From Butyrivibrio sp. NC2007 (GTDB taxonomy: Bacteria > Bacillota > Clostridia > Lachnospirales > Lachnospiraceae): a stretch of DNA of 64,000 nucleotides. Position numbers and translations under genes: made by a program. The notes below the pieces were generated by a model. It was not told the origin of the DNA and ran no database searches. It saw only the letters and a program-made list of their open reading frames with translations. Shown here piece after piece: positions 42,752-53,475 of this stretch; the first letter of the stretch is position 1, and every line of letters starts with the position of its first letter. Location: NCBI RefSeq assembly GCF_000421405.1, contig NZ_ATWY01000007.1:62001-126000 (forward strand), written 5' to 3'.

Positions 42752-45565
42752 ATGGCAAAAACTATGGCTGAATGGAAAATCGGTGATCCTATGATCAACG
42801 AGAATGACTTTTGGCAGGACGAGAACTATGTGGCAGAAGATCCTGAAAAGGAAAAAATGGTTCTTGAGCTGGCAACTCTCATTACTGATCGTATGATCAA
42901 AAAGATCACCAAGAAGGTCAACAACAGAGATCCTGAGTACTGGATGCTTGACCGGGTTCTTAACAAGGAGCAGGTAAGATTCTGTCTTAACTTCAAGAAG
43001 ACACGTGTACCTTATTCAATTCCTGAACTTGCTAAGATGAACAACATGACAGAAGAAGAGTGTACCAAGATGGTTCACGACCTCAGATTTATCGGTATCA
43101 TCGAGCAGAACAGGGCTAAGACACCTGATAAGCACCTTCAGTATGAGCTTCCTATTTTCGTTCCGGGATCAGCTGAGTTTATGATGATGCAGGATAAGAT
43201 CACTGATGAGCATCCTGAGATGGCTACATTCTTTAACCTTATGACACAGCTTCCACTTCAGGGAATCACAGAGTCTGTTCCACCAGGAGGAGCCGGTATC
43301 GGAATGCACGTTATTCCCGTTGAGAAGGCTATCTCACTTGAGAATCAGTCAGTACCTGTAGAGCATCTGTCACGCTGGATCGACATGTATGACAAGTACG
43401 GTATTTCAGAGTGCTCATGTCGTAAGCAGCAGGCTATGCGTGGAGAGGGAAGCGGAGAGATCCGTGGTGATTACTGCATAGGTATGGGAGATATGGCCGA
43501 GTACATGGATGATCGTGGAATCGGACACTATATCACCAAGGAAGAAGTTTATGAGATCTTAGAGAGAGCAGAGCGTCACGGCTATGTTCACCAGATCACA
43601 AATATCGACGGCGAGGGCAAGATTGTTGCTATCTGTAACTGTGCTCCCGGCGTATGTAACGCTCTTCGTACATCACAGCTCTTTAACACACCTAATATGT
43701 CAGCATCAGCTTACAGAGCTCATGTTGAGAAGGAGAAGTGTGTTGCCTGCGGTAAGTGCGTAGAGGTATGTCCTGTCGGCGCTGCTAAGCTCGGCCAGAA
43801 GCTTTGCAAGAAGAACGGCACAGAGGTTACTTATCCTAAGAGCGAGCTTCCTGATAACAAGAAGTGGGGACCTCACAAGTGGAACTATAACTATCGTGAC
43901 GATGCCAAGATCAACTGCTATGACACAGGTACAGCACCTTGTAAGACTGCCTGTCCTGTTCACCTTTCAGTTCAGGGATATATCAAGATGGCTGCTGAGG
44001 GCAGATATGAAGATGCTCTTAAGCTCATCAAACAGGACAATCCATTCCCTATGGTTTGTGGTGCTGTCTGCAACAGACGTTGTGAGGACGCATGTACAAG
44101 AGGAACCATCGACCAGCCTCTTGCTATCGATGAAATCAAGAAGTTCATCGCTTCTCTCGACCTTAAGGCAGATAAGAGATATGTGCCTCTTTGCGAGAAG
44201 CATGACGGCGGTATGTGGGGCGATGAGTACAAGGTAGCAGTAATCGGTGGAGGTCCTGCAGGACTTTCAGCTGCATATTACCTGCGTCTCAACGGCTATC
44301 CTGTAACCGTATTTGAGAAAGAGAAAAGAGCCGGCGGAATGCTTATGAACGGTATTCCAAGCTATCGTCTTGAGAAGGATATCATCGAGGCAGAAATCGA
44401 TGTTATAAAGGAAATGGGCGCTGAGTTTAAGTGCGGCGTAGAAGTAGGAAAAGACATTACAATCGAGCAGCTTCGTGCTGAAGGATATAAGGCATTCTTC
44501 ATCGCTATCGGTATGCAGGGCGGAAGAATGGCAGGAGTTCCCGGTGAGGATTCCAAAGGAGTTCAGACCGGTGTTGACTTCCTTCGTAACATTAACCAGG
44601 ATCACTCAATTAAGCTTAATGGTGAGACTGTAGTAATCGGTGGCGGTAACGTTGCTATCGACGTTGCAAGAACTGCTGTAAGAGCAGGTGCAAGCAAGGT
44701 TACAATGCTTTGCCTTGAGAGTGAAAAAGAGATGCCGGCTGCTAAGGACGAGGTTGCTGAAGCTAAGGAAGAGGGAATCGAGGTTAAGAATGGCTGGGGA
44801 CCTAAGGAAGTTCTTTCTGAGAATGGTCATGTAACAGCTGTTGTATTTAAGAGATGTACTTCAGTATTTGACTCAGAGCACAGATTCAGCCCTCAGTATG
44901 ATGAGAACGACACAATCACAATTCCTTGTGAGAATCTGCTTCTTTCCATCGGACAGTCAGTTCAGTGGGGAGACCTTCTTAAGGGAACAAAGGTTGAACT
45001 CAACAGAAACGGCACAGCAAAGGCTGACGCACTCACAAGACAGACAGCAGAGCCTGATATCTTCGTGGGCGGAGATGTATTTACAGGAGCTAAGTTCGCT
45101 ATTGATGCTATTGCAGGCGGAAGAGAAGGCTACGTATCCATCAACCGTTTCGTTCATAAAGGAAACCGTCTTGACCTTGCCCGTGACAGAAGAGAGTTCA
45201 TCGAGCTTGATAAAGACGACATTAAGGTTGAGAGCTTTGATAACGCACAGAGACAGATTCCGGGCAAGAAGGCCGGAGTTGCCAAGGATACCTTCGATGA
45301 CCTCAGACTTACTCTTACAGAGGAGCAGGTTAAGACTGAGGCAGCAAGATGTCTTGGATGTGGTGCTACAACCGTTGATGAGAACCGTTGTATCGGATGC
45401 GGACTTTGCACAACCAAGTGTGAATTCGACGCTATCCACCTTACACGTGATATGCCTGCTGCAAGCACAATGTACAGATCTGAGGACAAGCTCAAGGCTG
45501 TTGGACCATACGCAGCAAAGAGAGCCGGTAAGATCATTATCAACAAGCTCACAGGCGGCAAGTAA
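42752..45565 (+). CDS. multidomain Fe-S/FAD oxidoreductase, GltD-like
   Basis: The 937-residue protein starts at the ATG after AAAGGGG. The N-terminal part (1-330) has helical segments and Cys motifs ISECSCRKQQ and ICNCAPGVCN. A ferredoxin motif CVACGKCVEVCP follows near residue 333. Next comes the GltD-like domain: CPVHLSVQGYIKMAAEGRYEDAL, CGAVCNRRCEDACTR, FAD site AVIGGGPAGLSAAYYL, and NAD(P) site VVIGGGNVAIDVARTA. The C-terminus has CLGCGATTVDENRCIGCGLCTTKCEFDAI, at least one more 4Fe-4S cluster. It probably moves electrons between NAD(P)H and an unknown partner. It is monocistronic between two terminators. Confidence 0.88.
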   Translation: MAKTMAEWKIGDPMINENDFWQDENYVAEDPEKEKMVLELATLITDRMIKKITKKVNNRDPEYWMLDRVLNKEQVRFCLNFKKTRVPYSIPELAKMNNMTEEECTKMVHDLRFIGIIEQNRAKTPDKHLQYELPIFVPGSAEFMMMQDKITDEHPEMATFFNLMTQLPLQGITESVPPGGAGIGMHVIPVEKAISLENQSVPVEHLSRWIDMYDKYGISECSCRKQQAMRGEGSGEIRGDYCIGMGDMAEYMDDRGIGHYITKEEVYEILERAERHGYVHQITNIDGEGKIVAICNCAPGVCNALRTSQLFNTPNMSASAYRAHVEKEKCVACGKCVEVCPVGAAKLGQKLCKKNGTEVTYPKSELPDNKKWGPHKWNYNYRDDAKINCYDTGTAPCKTACPVHLSVQGYIKMAAEGRYEDALKLIKQDNPFPMVCGAVCNRRCEDACTRGTIDQPLAIDEIKKFIASLDLKADKRYVPLCEKHDGGMWGDEYKVAVIGGGPAGLSAAYYLRLNGYPVTVFEKEKRAGGMLMNGIPSYRLEKDIIEAEIDVIKEMGAEFKCGVEVGKDITIEQLRAEGYKAFFIAIGMQGGRMAGVPGEDSKGVQTGVDFLRNINQDHSIKLNGETVVIGGGNVAIDVARTAVRAGASKVTMLCLESEKEMPAAKDEVAEAKEEGIEVKNGWGPKEVLSENGHVTAVVFKRCTSVFDSEHRFSPQYDENDTITIPCENLLLSIGQSVQWGDLLKGTKVELNRNGTAKADALTRQTAEPDIFVGGDVFTGAKFAIDAIAGGREGYVSINRFVHKGNRLDLARDRREFIELDKDDIKVESFDNAQRQIPGKKAGVAKDTFDDLRLTLTEEQVKTEAARCLGCGATTVDENRCIGCGLCTTKCEFDAIHLTRDMPAASTMYRSEDKLKAVGPYAAKRAGKIIINKLTGGK

Positions 45566-45587
45566 TATAGTAATAAAGACAAAAAAT

Positions 45588-45619
45588 ATGGGAGTAGGTT
45601 TCAAGGAACCTACTCCCAT
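45588..45619. terminator. bidirectional terminator between convergent genes
   Basis: ATGGGAGTAGGTT pairs perfectly (13 bp) with AACCTACTCCCAT. It is flanked by A-rich sequence on the left, which reads as ATTTTTT on the minus strand, and by TTATTT on the right. It serves the oxidoreductase gene and the minus-strand lipoprotein gene. Confidence 0.88.
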
Positions 45620-45636
45620 TTATTTGCTTGAATTTC

Positions 45637-46407
45637 TCAATTATCTGTAGATGATTCTGATGAAGCTGCGGAAGAACTCTCTGTTGCCGATGTGTCTGTT
45701 TCAGTTGCAGGAGCTCCTGTACCTGCGATTGAGCTGTCATAGCTCTGAACCGATGTTACATACCAGGTTCCTGTTTCTTCGTTCTTGGAAAGGTTAAGAG
45801 CGATGAGATAGGATACCGGCTCGGAAGACTCTATAGCATCTTCATAGATATCTACCGCCAGGAGAATAATGTCGTTATAAGCCTTGGCAATGGCTGCATC
45901 CTGTCCCTGTTCCTCTGTGATCTTTAAAAGTTCGTCCTGGCTATTGACGTTGTATTCATCAGTCGCGGCAGTAAATTTAGCCTGCGTATCCTCACTGGTA
46001 ATAATATCATAGGGAAAACTTGCCTTCATGGTGACGTAAGCAGTAGCAGTTCCGTCATCGTTTAGTGAAACCTCTGTGAGCTGATATTCCTCCATGAGAG
46101 TGGAGTACATGGCTCCCAGTTCGTCAAGCTTAGCTACTGTTGTATCATCCAGCTCCGGATTGCCGAGCTTGGAGGTGAGATCCTCTTTCAGATAATTTTT
46201 ATCGAAAAGAGCTACGAAAGAGCCTGTGGATACCTCTGAAGAAGAGTAATTGTTTATGGCGTTGGTATCGCCGGTCTTAACGGCTTCCATAAAGCCCTCG
46301 GCAGCTTCCTTGGCTGCGCTCTTATCGGATGAAGAACAGCCTGTTAAAGCGGATAAAGATAGCAAAATTGCAACAGCTGCTGCAGCTATTTTCTTATTTC
46401 TGATCAT
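45637..46407 (-). CDS. lipoprotein of unknown function
   Basis: The 256-residue protein starts at the ATG after AAGGAGTTATATC. The signal peptide ends LTGC, so it is membrane-anchored outside. The body is helical and acidic, with AAKEAAEGFMEAVKTGD after the anchor, a pattern seen in DUF4878/DUF5105-like and NTF2-like lipoproteins. The C-terminal 25 residues are a Ser/Thr/Ala/Glu tail. I cannot name a family with certainty. It is monocistronic with its own promoter. Confidence 0.78.
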   Translation of the reverse strand: MIRNKKIAAAAVAILLSLSALTGCSSSDKSAAKEAAEGFMEAVKTGDTNAINNYSSSEVSTGSFVALFDKNYLKEDLTSKLGNPELDDTTVAKLDELGAMYSTLMEEYQLTEVSLNDDGTATAYVTMKASFPYDIITSEDTQAKFTAATDEYNVNSQDELLKITEEQGQDAAIAKAYNDIILLAVDIYEDAIESSEPVSYLIALNLSKNEETGTWYVTSVQSYDSSIAGTGAPATETDTSATESSSAASSESSTDN

Positions 46408-46482
46408 GATATAACTCCTTAAAACGAATATAGTCTCAAGTGGCTTAGCCACAAATATTACATTTTCTGTAACACCTTGCCT

Positions 46483-46511
46483 AGTATAGCATATTATAGC
46501 TATTTCTCCAA
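46483..46511 (-). promoter_or_regulatory. promoter for the minus-strand lipoprotein gene
   Basis: On the minus strand TTGGAG, a 17-base spacer and TATACT are found about 75 bases upstream of the start. A small GTGGC/GCCAC hairpin lies in the leader (about 46441-46453). Confidence 0.65.
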
Positions 46512-46625
46512 CTTTTTTTATTCTTTTAATAATTGACTGGGGTAATCAGTGATAAAATGTATTTAGTGGTCTGAACGTAATTGCAATGATAAATTAACAA
46601 TTATATAACGCAAGGAGGGTTATCG

Positions 46626-46877
46626 ATGAGAGTACTTTTTGGTGAAGGAATTGTTAAGGAAGTCGAAGAAGTGGAAGTTAAGCCACTTGACTTTGGAGAC
46701 GGCCAGATTTCCGGAACAGAGATTGATTTTGCTCTTACCAGCGGAGATCATATTAAGTATATTTACAGCCAGAATGTTCCGATTGAGGAATCGGGTTCAA
46801 GAGCTATAGATTTCGTCAGAAAGCTGTATGAGGATGGCAAAGCAGACTTTACACATGAGCCTGTAGAAATGCTCTAA
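46626..46877 (+). CDS. small hypothetical protein
   Basis: The 83-residue protein has a strong AAGGAGGG upstream of its ATG. It begins MRVLFGEGIVKEVEEVEVKPLD, a strand pattern, and ends with a helix AIDFVRKLYEDG. It is acidic and soluble, without membrane segment or cysteine. I do not recognise it. It lies alone between the lipoprotein promoter region and a hairpin at 46901. Confidence 0.65.
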   Translation: MRVLFGEGIVKEVEEVEVKPLDFGDGQISGTEIDFALTSGDHIKYIYSQNVPIEESGSRAIDFVRKLYEDGKADFTHEPVEML

Positions 46878-46900
46878 AAACAGCCAATAATCGCAAAATA

Positions 46901-46933
46901 AAAGGTCCTGAGCTTTTTAAGCACAGGACCTTT
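46901..46933. terminator. hairpin between the 46626 gene and the minus-strand HTH-like gene
   Basis: AAAGGTCCTG pairs perfectly with CAGGACCTTT around a 13-base loop with a further GC/GC pair. The minus-strand side runs into TATTTT, so it most likely terminates the minus-strand small gene and may also stop the + strand gene. Confidence 0.7.
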
Positions 46934-46975
46934 AATACTGCTGCGTGATTTCCATAAGATTCTCCTATCTGATTA

Positions 46976-47155
46976 TCAGCGCTTTCCAAGACGACCTTGG
47001 TTCTTAAGTTCGATTAAAAGATCAAAAACAACCCCCAGTGGCAGACCGGTAATATGAGCTACTTTTTCAGGATCAGGATAATACTCATTCTCGCAATCGT
47101 GAAGAATGCAGTCAATTACTTCCATTTTTGCATCACATGTAGCTGTCATACACAT
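46976..47155 (-). CDS. 59-residue HTH-like small protein
   Basis: The minus-strand ORF starts after a near-perfect AAAGGAGGAGAA site. It begins MCMTATCDAKMEVIDCILHD and ends with a segment DPEKVAHITGLPLGVVFDLL then IELKNQGRLGKR, which looks like the recognition half of a winged helix. Four cysteines lie in the first half (positions 2, 7, 15 and 20). I cannot assign a family. The ribosome site and the terminator on each side support a real gene. Confidence 0.62.
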   Translation of the reverse strand: MCMTATCDAKMEVIDCILHDCENEYYPDPEKVAHITGLPLGVVFDLLIELKNQGRLGKR

Positions 47156-47180
47156 TTCTCCTCCTTTCTTAAATTGTAAA

Positions 47181-47217
47181 AATACTCAGTAGCAGATATT
47201 TCCTGCTACTGAGTATT
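47181..47217 (-). terminator. terminator of the minus-strand chemotaxis receptor gene
   Basis: AATACTCAGTAGCAG pairs perfectly (15 bp) with CTGCTACTGAGTATT around a 7-base loop. On the minus strand it is followed by TTTTAC. It lies between the receptor stop and the next minus-strand gene. Confidence 0.85.
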
Positions 47218-47289
47218 ATAACGTAATTATGTATGCCAAGTTAAGGCTTTTGTGTGAAATTTTAGAAAAATTTATGAAATAAAACCCTC

Positions 47290-48756
47290 TCAGCCCTTTG
47301 TCTGCATGTCTTTGAGCTTGTTGGCCTGTTGGAAAATCTGTCCCAGAGTGCCTTTGAAAGCCTCGAATTTTTCAACTGCCCTGTCTGAGGACTCTAAGCC
47401 CTGATTGGAAAGAGACGCAACTTCCTGACTGGTGGCGGATAGATTTGAAATACTGTCATTGATCTCTGTAGTAGAAGATGCTATGGATTTCATGCCTTCT
47501 CCGATTACCTGGAAGCGATCGAGCATCTCTGTTACGTTGTCATTGATGCTGTCGAAGTTTTCGCCTACGGTTTCGATCATTTCGTTCTGTTCTGATACAG
47601 ATGCAACAGTGTCATCTATGCTGGCCATGGCTTTCTGTACATCTTCGGTAAGCTCATTGATGATATTTGTGATCTCAGTCGAAGCTGTGTTTGTTTCAGC
47701 AGCAAGTTCTCTTACGTCATTGGCAACAACTGCAAAACCTTTACCTGCATCGCCGGCTCTGGCAGCTTCGATACTTGCATTGAGAGCAAGAAGGTTGGTC
47801 TGCTTTGAAATTGACATGATGGAGCCGACAATCTTCTGAACTTCTTCCACCTTGTTGATAACAGCCTGAGTGGTTTCAACGGTTACCTGACTGGTTCTTG
47901 CAACATCCTGTGACTTATTCTTAAGCTCACTTATTACCTGAACGCCTTCCTGTACAGTTCTCTGAGCATTCTCAGAGGCCTTTGTCATCTCTTTTCTGTT
48001 TTGTTCTGTGGCATCTGTTTCTTCCTGGATTTCCTGAACCTTCTGAGCCTGATTGGTTATTGCCTGAGCAGTACTTTCCATGCTGCTGGCGATATCCTGC
48101 ATGCCTGAATGCTGAGTATCCATGATTTCCTGAAGAGTGCTCATATCTTCCTGGGATTCGTTGAAGAGATCTGTAATGGTATTGGCAATAGCAGCCATAG
48201 CATTTCCGGCCTGAAGAGTTTTGTCTGCATTCTCACTTATGACTGCATTGTTTTCGGTATTAAACATGGTCAGAAGTGTAACGGTGCAAAGACATGCGAT
48301 GAATGCAAGGCCAAGAGTTATGGCAGCCGGCAGTAGAGACTGATCCATAGAACCAGTTGCAATATAAATCTTTACGCAAGTGATTATAAAAGAAAGCGTT
48401 ATAGCAGCTATTCCATACTTACATAAATTAACGTTCAAATAGATGATGGAGCATATCAGTATCGGAAGGCCGAATGCGAAGTATATAAGATTATCTTCAG
48501 CAATAAGAAGGACAAAGTAAAAAATAGTGGAGCCTCCCATTAAAAGAATTGATCCTCTTTTTACTGTAGGGAATTTGAAATTACCAATAGCAGCCATAGC
48601 ACCACCAATTCCGGCAGCAATAATGATGGCTATTCGTCCGGGGGTTACGCCGGCACTAAACAGCTTGATAATTGTTAATATCAGACCGCTTACAAGAATT
48701 ACAACACATACATAGAAACTGTTATTGGTGGCTCTTTTGTACTGTTCAGCGTTCAT
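47290..48756 (-). CDS. methyl-accepting chemotaxis protein with multi-helix membrane domain
   Basis: The 488-residue protein has about six membrane helices in residues 15-165 and no extracellular sensor domain. A long cytoplasmic coiled coil follows. The receptor tip is [20 protein letters not shown] with [14 protein letters not shown], the highly conserved CheA/CheW contact region. It probably senses membrane or cytoplasmic signals. An AGGGAG site precedes the ATG. It is divergent from the receptor at 49013. Confidence 0.92.
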   Translation of the reverse strand: MNAEQYKRATNNSFYVCVVILVSGLILTIIKLFSAGVTPGRIAIIIAAGIGGAMAAIGNFKFPTVKRGSILLMGGSTIFYFVLLIAEDNLIYFAFGLPILICSIIYLNVNLCKYGIAAITLSFIITCVKIYIATGSMDQSLLPAAITLGLAFIACLCTVTLLTMFNTENNAVISENADKTLQAGNAMAAIANTITDLFNESQEDMSTLQEIMDTQHSGMQDIASSMESTAQAITNQAQKVQEIQEETDATEQNRKEMTKASENAQRTVQEGVQVISELKNKSQDVARTSQVTVETTQAVINKVEEVQKIVGSIMSISKQTNLLALNASIEAARAGDAGKGFAVVANDVRELAAETNTASTEITNIINELTEDVQKAMASIDDTVASVSEQNEMIETVGENFDSINDNVTEMLDRFQVIGEGMKSIASSTTEINDSISNLSATSQEVASLSNQGLESSDRAVEKFEAFKGTLGQIFQQANKLKDMQTKG

Positions 48757-49012
48757 ATATTATTCTCCCTTAGTTTTAGATGAATTGACACCACTCTAAT
48801 TTTAACATGTAAACAGTGAAAATAACGCAAAAGCGTTTATTAAAAATTGATAAAGAAAATCCTCTAATACGCGCATTTATTATATATTCATTTCTTTTTA
48901 TACTTTTTTAAGAACATATTGTATGCGCTGTATAGTACAATTATTATGTTGTCTAATAAATTGACAATTCAAAGAATTTCCAAACAATTCCATTAAGAAA
49001 AGGGGTAAACAG
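48757..49012. promoter_or_regulatory. divergent intergenic region between two receptor genes
   Basis: This 256-base AT-rich region carries a + strand promoter TTGTAT-N17-TATTAT at 48919-48947. No clear minus-strand promoter or gene was found. Confidence 0.5.
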
Positions 49013-51082
49013 ATGAAGAAAATGAGCCTTCGTGCCAAGATGCTGCTTTGTATCCTGCCTATCATGGCTATTGCAATGGTGCTTCTTACATATGTGGCAG
49101 CCAATCAGCTGAGCGCATCAATTCAGACAGGAAACACCGACACAATGAATCAGACAGTAATAGCTAACGCTAATATTGTTGATGGCAAGCTCAAGATCAT
49201 TAAGACATCCTGCGTTGATATCGCACAGATGATATCAACATCCTATCGTTTTGTTACGATGGATAACTACAAGGGTACAATCACTAAGATCATAACCAAT
49301 AATGACTCGGTACTTGGTTCCGGAATCTGGTTTGAACCATATGTATTTGATGAAAAAGAAATGTACGTAGGTCCATATTGGTATAAAGATGGCGGGCAGA
49401 TTGTTGAGACCTATGATTACAGTAATGCAGAATACGATTACTTCAATCAGGAATACTATCTGAATGCTAAGGGCCTTTCAGAGGGACAGGCAATAATTAC
49501 AGATCCATACTATGATCCTACATCAGGTATCGTTATGGCCAGCTGTTCTGCACCAATCTATGACAATGGCACATATGTTGGCTGTGTAACAGTAGATATG
49601 TCTCTTGGCGATATTGAAGAGATGGTTGCAAGTATTCAGGTTGGTAAGACCGGAACAGCTATGCTTTTTGATTCAAAGGGAACATACCTTTACTGCCTTG
49701 ACTCTGCAAAAGTAGAAAATGGTGTAAATGTTACAGCCGATGAAAATCCGAATCTTGCAGCTATGGGTGCAGAGCTTATGGCCAAGGATTCTTCATCACC
49801 TCAGATGGGCGCCTTTATGGAAAACGGCAAAAACGTCCTTCTGACATATGTTACTATCCCTGACGTTAATTGGAAGCTTGCACTTCGTATGAATATAGAT
49901 GAGCTGGAAGAGCCTGTTAAAGCAGCTACAGCTAAGCTTTCTGTAATCTGCGTTATAGCTCTTTTGGTAGGCGCAGCTATCATTTGGGTATTCGTAATGA
50001 GTATCTCAAAGAGCATCAACAATGTTAAGGCCTTCGCCGGATCTCTTGCAAACGGAGACTTTACAGTTAATAAGATCAAGAGTAAGAGCGGAGACGAGCT
50101 TGGCCAGATGTCCGATTCCCTCAACAACATGTTTGAGAGTAACCGCGATGTTATCAGTAAGATTTCAGATGGATCCGAGCAGGTATCCGAGACATCATCA
50201 GGTCTTGCAACCATGGCAAGCGAACTTCAGGATCAGTTCACAAGTATCCAGGGCAATATCTCAGGTGTTAACGATGCTATGATGTCCTCCGGTGCAGCAA
50301 CCGAGGAGGTTAATGCTTCTGTTGAAGAAGTTAATGCATCCGTTCATCAGCTTGCCGGAGAGACAGAGAAGACCAGCGCTGAGGCTGCAGATATCAAGGC
50401 AAGAGCAAGAGATATTGAAAGACAGTCCAAGCAGGCTTATGACAATGCCATCAGCATTGCAGAGCAGAGAGAAGCTGATCTTGCAGAAGCCAATGAAAAG
50501 GCTAAGGTTGTTGATCAGATCGGAACTCTTGCAGATACAATCGCTGAGATTGCTGACCAGATCAACCTTCTTTCACTCAATGCAAGTATTGAGGCTGCAA
50601 GAGCAGGAGATGCAGGTAAGGGATTTGCGGTAGTTGCTTCCGAGATCAACAAGCTTGCAAGTTCAACATCTGAAGCAGTTGAACAGATCAGAGATACAAT
50701 CGATGGCGTACAGGAAGCTTTCGGAACACTTTCAAATTCTTCAGGAGAGCTGCTTGAGTTTATTAAAGAGACAGTTACACCTGACTATGATAACTTCGTA
50801 AATGTAGCTAAGCAGTATGGAGATGATGCTGATTCCTTCGGCGGTTCTTCAGAGAACATTGCTCAGATGGTTGAGAATATCAGATCTGCAATGGAAGAAG
50901 TTTCAAAGGCTATCCAGAATATCGCAGAGTCCACACAGGATACTGCTGATCTCTCCAGCAGAGTAAACGACTCCGTAATGGCAGCTGCAGATGTTGTTTC
51001 TAATGTAAACGACATGTCAGGCAAGCAGGAAGAGATCGCCGGAACACTTAAAGAGATTGTTGGTAAGTTCAAACTTAAATAA
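49013..51082 (+). CDS. methyl-accepting chemotaxis protein with dCache sensor
   Basis: The 689-residue protein has a first membrane helix (residues 11-28), an extracellular dCache domain (about 35-290) with [30 protein letters not shown] and GCVTVDMSL, then a second helix (about 305-327) and a HAMP region. The cytoplasmic signalling tip is [19 protein letters not shown]. dCache domains often bind amino acids or other small molecules. The gene is transcribed divergently from the other receptor and ends at a terminator. Confidence 0.94.
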   Translation: MKKMSLRAKMLLCILPIMAIAMVLLTYVAANQLSASIQTGNTDTMNQTVIANANIVDGKLKIIKTSCVDIAQMISTSYRFVTMDNYKGTITKIITNNDSVLGSGIWFEPYVFDEKEMYVGPYWYKDGGQIVETYDYSNAEYDYFNQEYYLNAKGLSEGQAIITDPYYDPTSGIVMASCSAPIYDNGTYVGCVTVDMSLGDIEEMVASIQVGKTGTAMLFDSKGTYLYCLDSAKVENGVNVTADENPNLAAMGAELMAKDSSSPQMGAFMENGKNVLLTYVTIPDVNWKLALRMNIDELEEPVKAATAKLSVICVIALLVGAAIIWVFVMSISKSINNVKAFAGSLANGDFTVNKIKSKSGDELGQMSDSLNNMFESNRDVISKISDGSEQVSETSSGLATMASELQDQFTSIQGNISGVNDAMMSSGAATEEVNASVEEVNASVHQLAGETEKTSAEAADIKARARDIERQSKQAYDNAISIAEQREADLAEANEKAKVVDQIGTLADTIAEIADQINLLSLNASIEAARAGDAGKGFAVVASEINKLASSTSEAVEQIRDTIDGVQEAFGTLSNSSGELLEFIKETVTPDYDNFVNVAKQYGDDADSFGGSSENIAQMVENIRSAMEEVSKAIQNIAESTQDTADLSSRVNDSVMAAADVVSNVNDMSGKQEEIAGTLKEIVGKFKLK

Positions 51083-51105
51083 AGAGCTCCGAATGGAGCA
51101 ATAAA

Positions 51106-51145
51106 AAAGCAGTGGGAATGATAACATTCCCGCTGCTTTATTTTT
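51106..51145. terminator. terminator between the receptor gene and glgD
   Basis: AAAGCAGTGGGAATG pairs with CATTCCCGCTGCTTT (15 pairs, one G-U) around ATAA and runs into ATTTTT. The A-run on the left allows it to work for the minus-strand glgD as well. Confidence 0.88.
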
Positions 51146-51158
51146 GGGTGTCGCTTTT

Positions 51159-52277
51159 TTAAAGTGTGTCCTGCCTCTTGATATACTGTGGAGCATCAGC
51201 CTCGCCCCTGATATTCTTGGCATGAATGATGTGAGCCCACTTATCTACAATAGCATTTTCAATGTGAACTCCCTCCTCAATCGTGGAGTAGGCCATGATA
51301 ATGGAGTTCTTGATAACAGCTCCCTTCTTGATGGTTACACTACGTCCGATGATGGAGTTATCTATTGTTCCTTCGATGAGACATCCGTTACTTACAAAGG
51401 AATTAGTAACCTTGGCGCTCTCAAAGTACTGTGTAGGACATGCGTCCGTTGTTCTTGTGTAGATAGGCCATTCAGGTCTTAAGAGGTCATGAGCCTTGTC
51501 ATAGTCAAGAAGCTCCATTGAAGCGTTGAAGTAGTCCTCAAGACTTGTGAGAGTAGCAAAGTAGCCTCTGTGCTGGAATGCTCTGATGTCCATATCCTTG
51601 CACTTAAGGTTTACGATATCTGCAAGAGTGTACATGGATGACATCCAGTTAGCTGATTTGACCAGTTCCACAAAAACATCCCTATGCATACAATAGGTAT
51701 CCATGAAGATATTCTTTGAATTGGCTGTTCCGAGGTTCTTGTCGATGGACTGAACACCCTTTTGCTTGTTAACTGTAACGGTGTGACAGTTCTTGAAGTA
51801 CTCTCTGGCGTTATCAACCTTGTGGTAAAGGAGAGTAACGTCTGCGCCTGAAGCAACATGTGCATCGAGAAGCTGTCTGAAATCCTGCTTGTAAACCATG
51901 TAGCTGGGAGCGATGATAACATAATCCTGGTGCATACGCTGGATGATATCAAGGTTCTCCATATAAGCTGAGATATCGTTGTTGTAAATGGAGCGGGAAG
52001 ATGAGTTCTGAGAGAAGAGGAGCTGAATCTTACCTCTCTTTGAGTTGATGTTGTAATGTCTTCCGCTTCCTACGTGCTCTGCGATTGATCTCGGCCTTGA
52101 ACGAACATATACCTGAATACGGTTAATGTCACTGTTACTCATGTTTGAAATAGGGAAGTCTATAACACGAAATCTTCCAAGGAAAGAGAATGCGCCGATG
52201 GGGCGGTAATCGTGAAGACCCTCTACATGGATGGAGTTATCTGCGGAGGATACTATACCAAATGCCTTAACTGTCAT
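51159..52277 (-). CDS. glgD: glucose-1-phosphate adenylyltransferase, GlgD subunit
   Basis: The 372-residue protein has HDYRPIGAFSFLGRFRVIDFPISN near the start, which aligns with the nucleotidyltransferase core but lacks the intact GGxGxRL loop. This marks GlgD, the regulatory partner of GlgC in Firmicutes. Hexapeptide repeats (SIIGRSVTIKKGAVIKNSIIM) form the C-terminal beta helix. The complex makes ADP-glucose for glycogen. It is 1-base coupled to glgC. Confidence 0.93.
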   Translation of the reverse strand: MTVKAFGIVSSADNSIHVEGLHDYRPIGAFSFLGRFRVIDFPISNMSNSDINRIQVYVRSRPRSIAEHVGSGRHYNINSKRGKIQLLFSQNSSSRSIYNNDISAYMENLDIIQRMHQDYVIIAPSYMVYKQDFRQLLDAHVASGADVTLLYHKVDNAREYFKNCHTVTVNKQKGVQSIDKNLGTANSKNIFMDTYCMHRDVFVELVKSANWMSSMYTLADIVNLKCKDMDIRAFQHRGYFATLTSLEDYFNASMELLDYDKAHDLLRPEWPIYTRTTDACPTQYFESAKVTNSFVSNGCLIEGTIDNSIIGRSVTIKKGAVIKNSIIMAYSTIEEGVHIENAIVDKWAHIIHAKNIRGEADAPQYIKRQDTL

Positions 52278-53419
52278 TACTTTGTACCTCCTTTCACATT
52301 TTTAGCGACAAGCTCAATGCTCTCGCTGTTCTTAGAGCCGACTTTGGCTTTCTTGCCAATATGAACATCTTCAGCTACCAGTGCTCTTGTGACCGTTGCA
52401 CCTTCCTCGATCACTACGCCGGGCATGATGACTGAATCAACTACCTTGGCTCCCTTGCCGATAACTGCTCCCGTAAAGAGAACGGAGTTTGTAACGCTTC
52501 CCTCTACTCGAACACCCTGTGTGATGTAAGCTTTCTTGATCTTGGCTTCCTTACCTATGTACTGAGGAAGAGTGGATACATCCTCTGTGTAGATAAGCCA
52601 TGATGAATCATTGAGGTTGAGCGGATTCTTGGGATCGAGAAGGTCCATGTTTGCTTCCCAGAGGGAGTCGATGGTTCCTACATCCTTCCAATAACCCTTA
52701 AACTCGTATGCGAAAAGACCTCTCTTTTCGTTTAACATTCTTGGAATAATGTCTTTTCCGAAGTCATGATCTGAATCGGGATTCTTCATATCCTCAATCA
52801 GCATCTTGCGAAGAAGCTTCCAACTGAAGATATAGATACCCATTGATGCGAGATTGCTCTTTGGCTTGGCGGGTTTTTCCTCAAATTCTATGATCCTGCC
52901 CTTGCCATCTGTGTTCATGATTCCGAAACGGCTTGCTTCACGCATGGGAACACCGCGGACAGCAATGGTTGCGTCAGCGTGCATCTGCTTGTGATAATCA
53001 AGCATCTTGGAATAATTCATCTTGTAAATGTGATCTCCGGAAAGAATGAGAAGATACTCCGGATCGTAGGTATCGATGAAATCGATATTCTGTGAGATTG
53101 CATCAGCGGTTCCGCGGAAAACATCAAGGCCCTGATCAGCCTTTTCGCGGGGAGTTAAGACATAAACACCGCTGTCCCTGGTGTCGAGACCCCAACGTCC
53201 GTCCTGTGCCACATAACTGTTAAGAAGTACGGACTCATACTGTGTAAGGACACCGACTACATCGATGCCACTGTTTGCACAGTTACTTAAAGGGAAATCA
53301 ATGATACGATATTTTCCCCCATAGAAAACTGCTGGCTTAGCTACCTTCGTGGTTAGGTCTTTTAGCCTGCTTCCACGTCCACCTGCCAGGATCATCGCTA
53401 ACATTTCGTTTTGCGCCAT
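52277..53419 (-). CDS. glgC: glucose-1-phosphate adenylyltransferase GlgC
   Basis: The 380-residue protein has the catalytic loop [14 protein letters not shown] at residues 9-22, [45 protein letters not shown], and C-terminal hexapeptide repeats. It catalyses ATP plus glucose 1-phosphate to ADP-glucose, the first step of glycogen synthesis. It is the upstream gene of a two-gene minus-strand operon with glgD. Its start region is divergent from the glycosyltransferase gene. Confidence 0.96.
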   Translation of the reverse strand: MAQNEMLAMILAGGRGSRLKDLTTKVAKPAVFYGGKYRIIDFPLSNCANSGIDVVGVLTQYESVLLNSYVAQDGRWGLDTRDSGVYVLTPREKADQGLDVFRGTADAISQNIDFIDTYDPEYLLILSGDHIYKMNYSKMLDYHKQMHADATIAVRGVPMREASRFGIMNTDGKGRIIEFEEKPAKPKSNLASMGIYIFSWKLLRKMLIEDMKNPDSDHDFGKDIIPRMLNEKRGLFAYEFKGYWKDVGTIDSLWEANMDLLDPKNPLNLNDSSWLIYTEDVSTLPQYIGKEAKIKKAYITQGVRVEGSVTNSVLFTGAVIGKGAKVVDSVIMPGVVIEEGATVTRALVAEDVHIGKKAKVGSKNSESIELVAKNVKGGTK

Positions 53420-53466
53420 AGTAAGATCCCCCTATCATTGTGTTTGTAGAAATACCCTATAAACTA

Positions 53467-53475
53467 TGATATAAT
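53467..53475 (+). promoter_or_regulatory. extended -10 promoter for the glycosyltransferase gene
   Basis: TG-A-TATAAT lies 41 bases before the GTG start. An ATG at 53474 overlaps this element and so is unlikely to be used for initiation. Confidence 0.6.
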
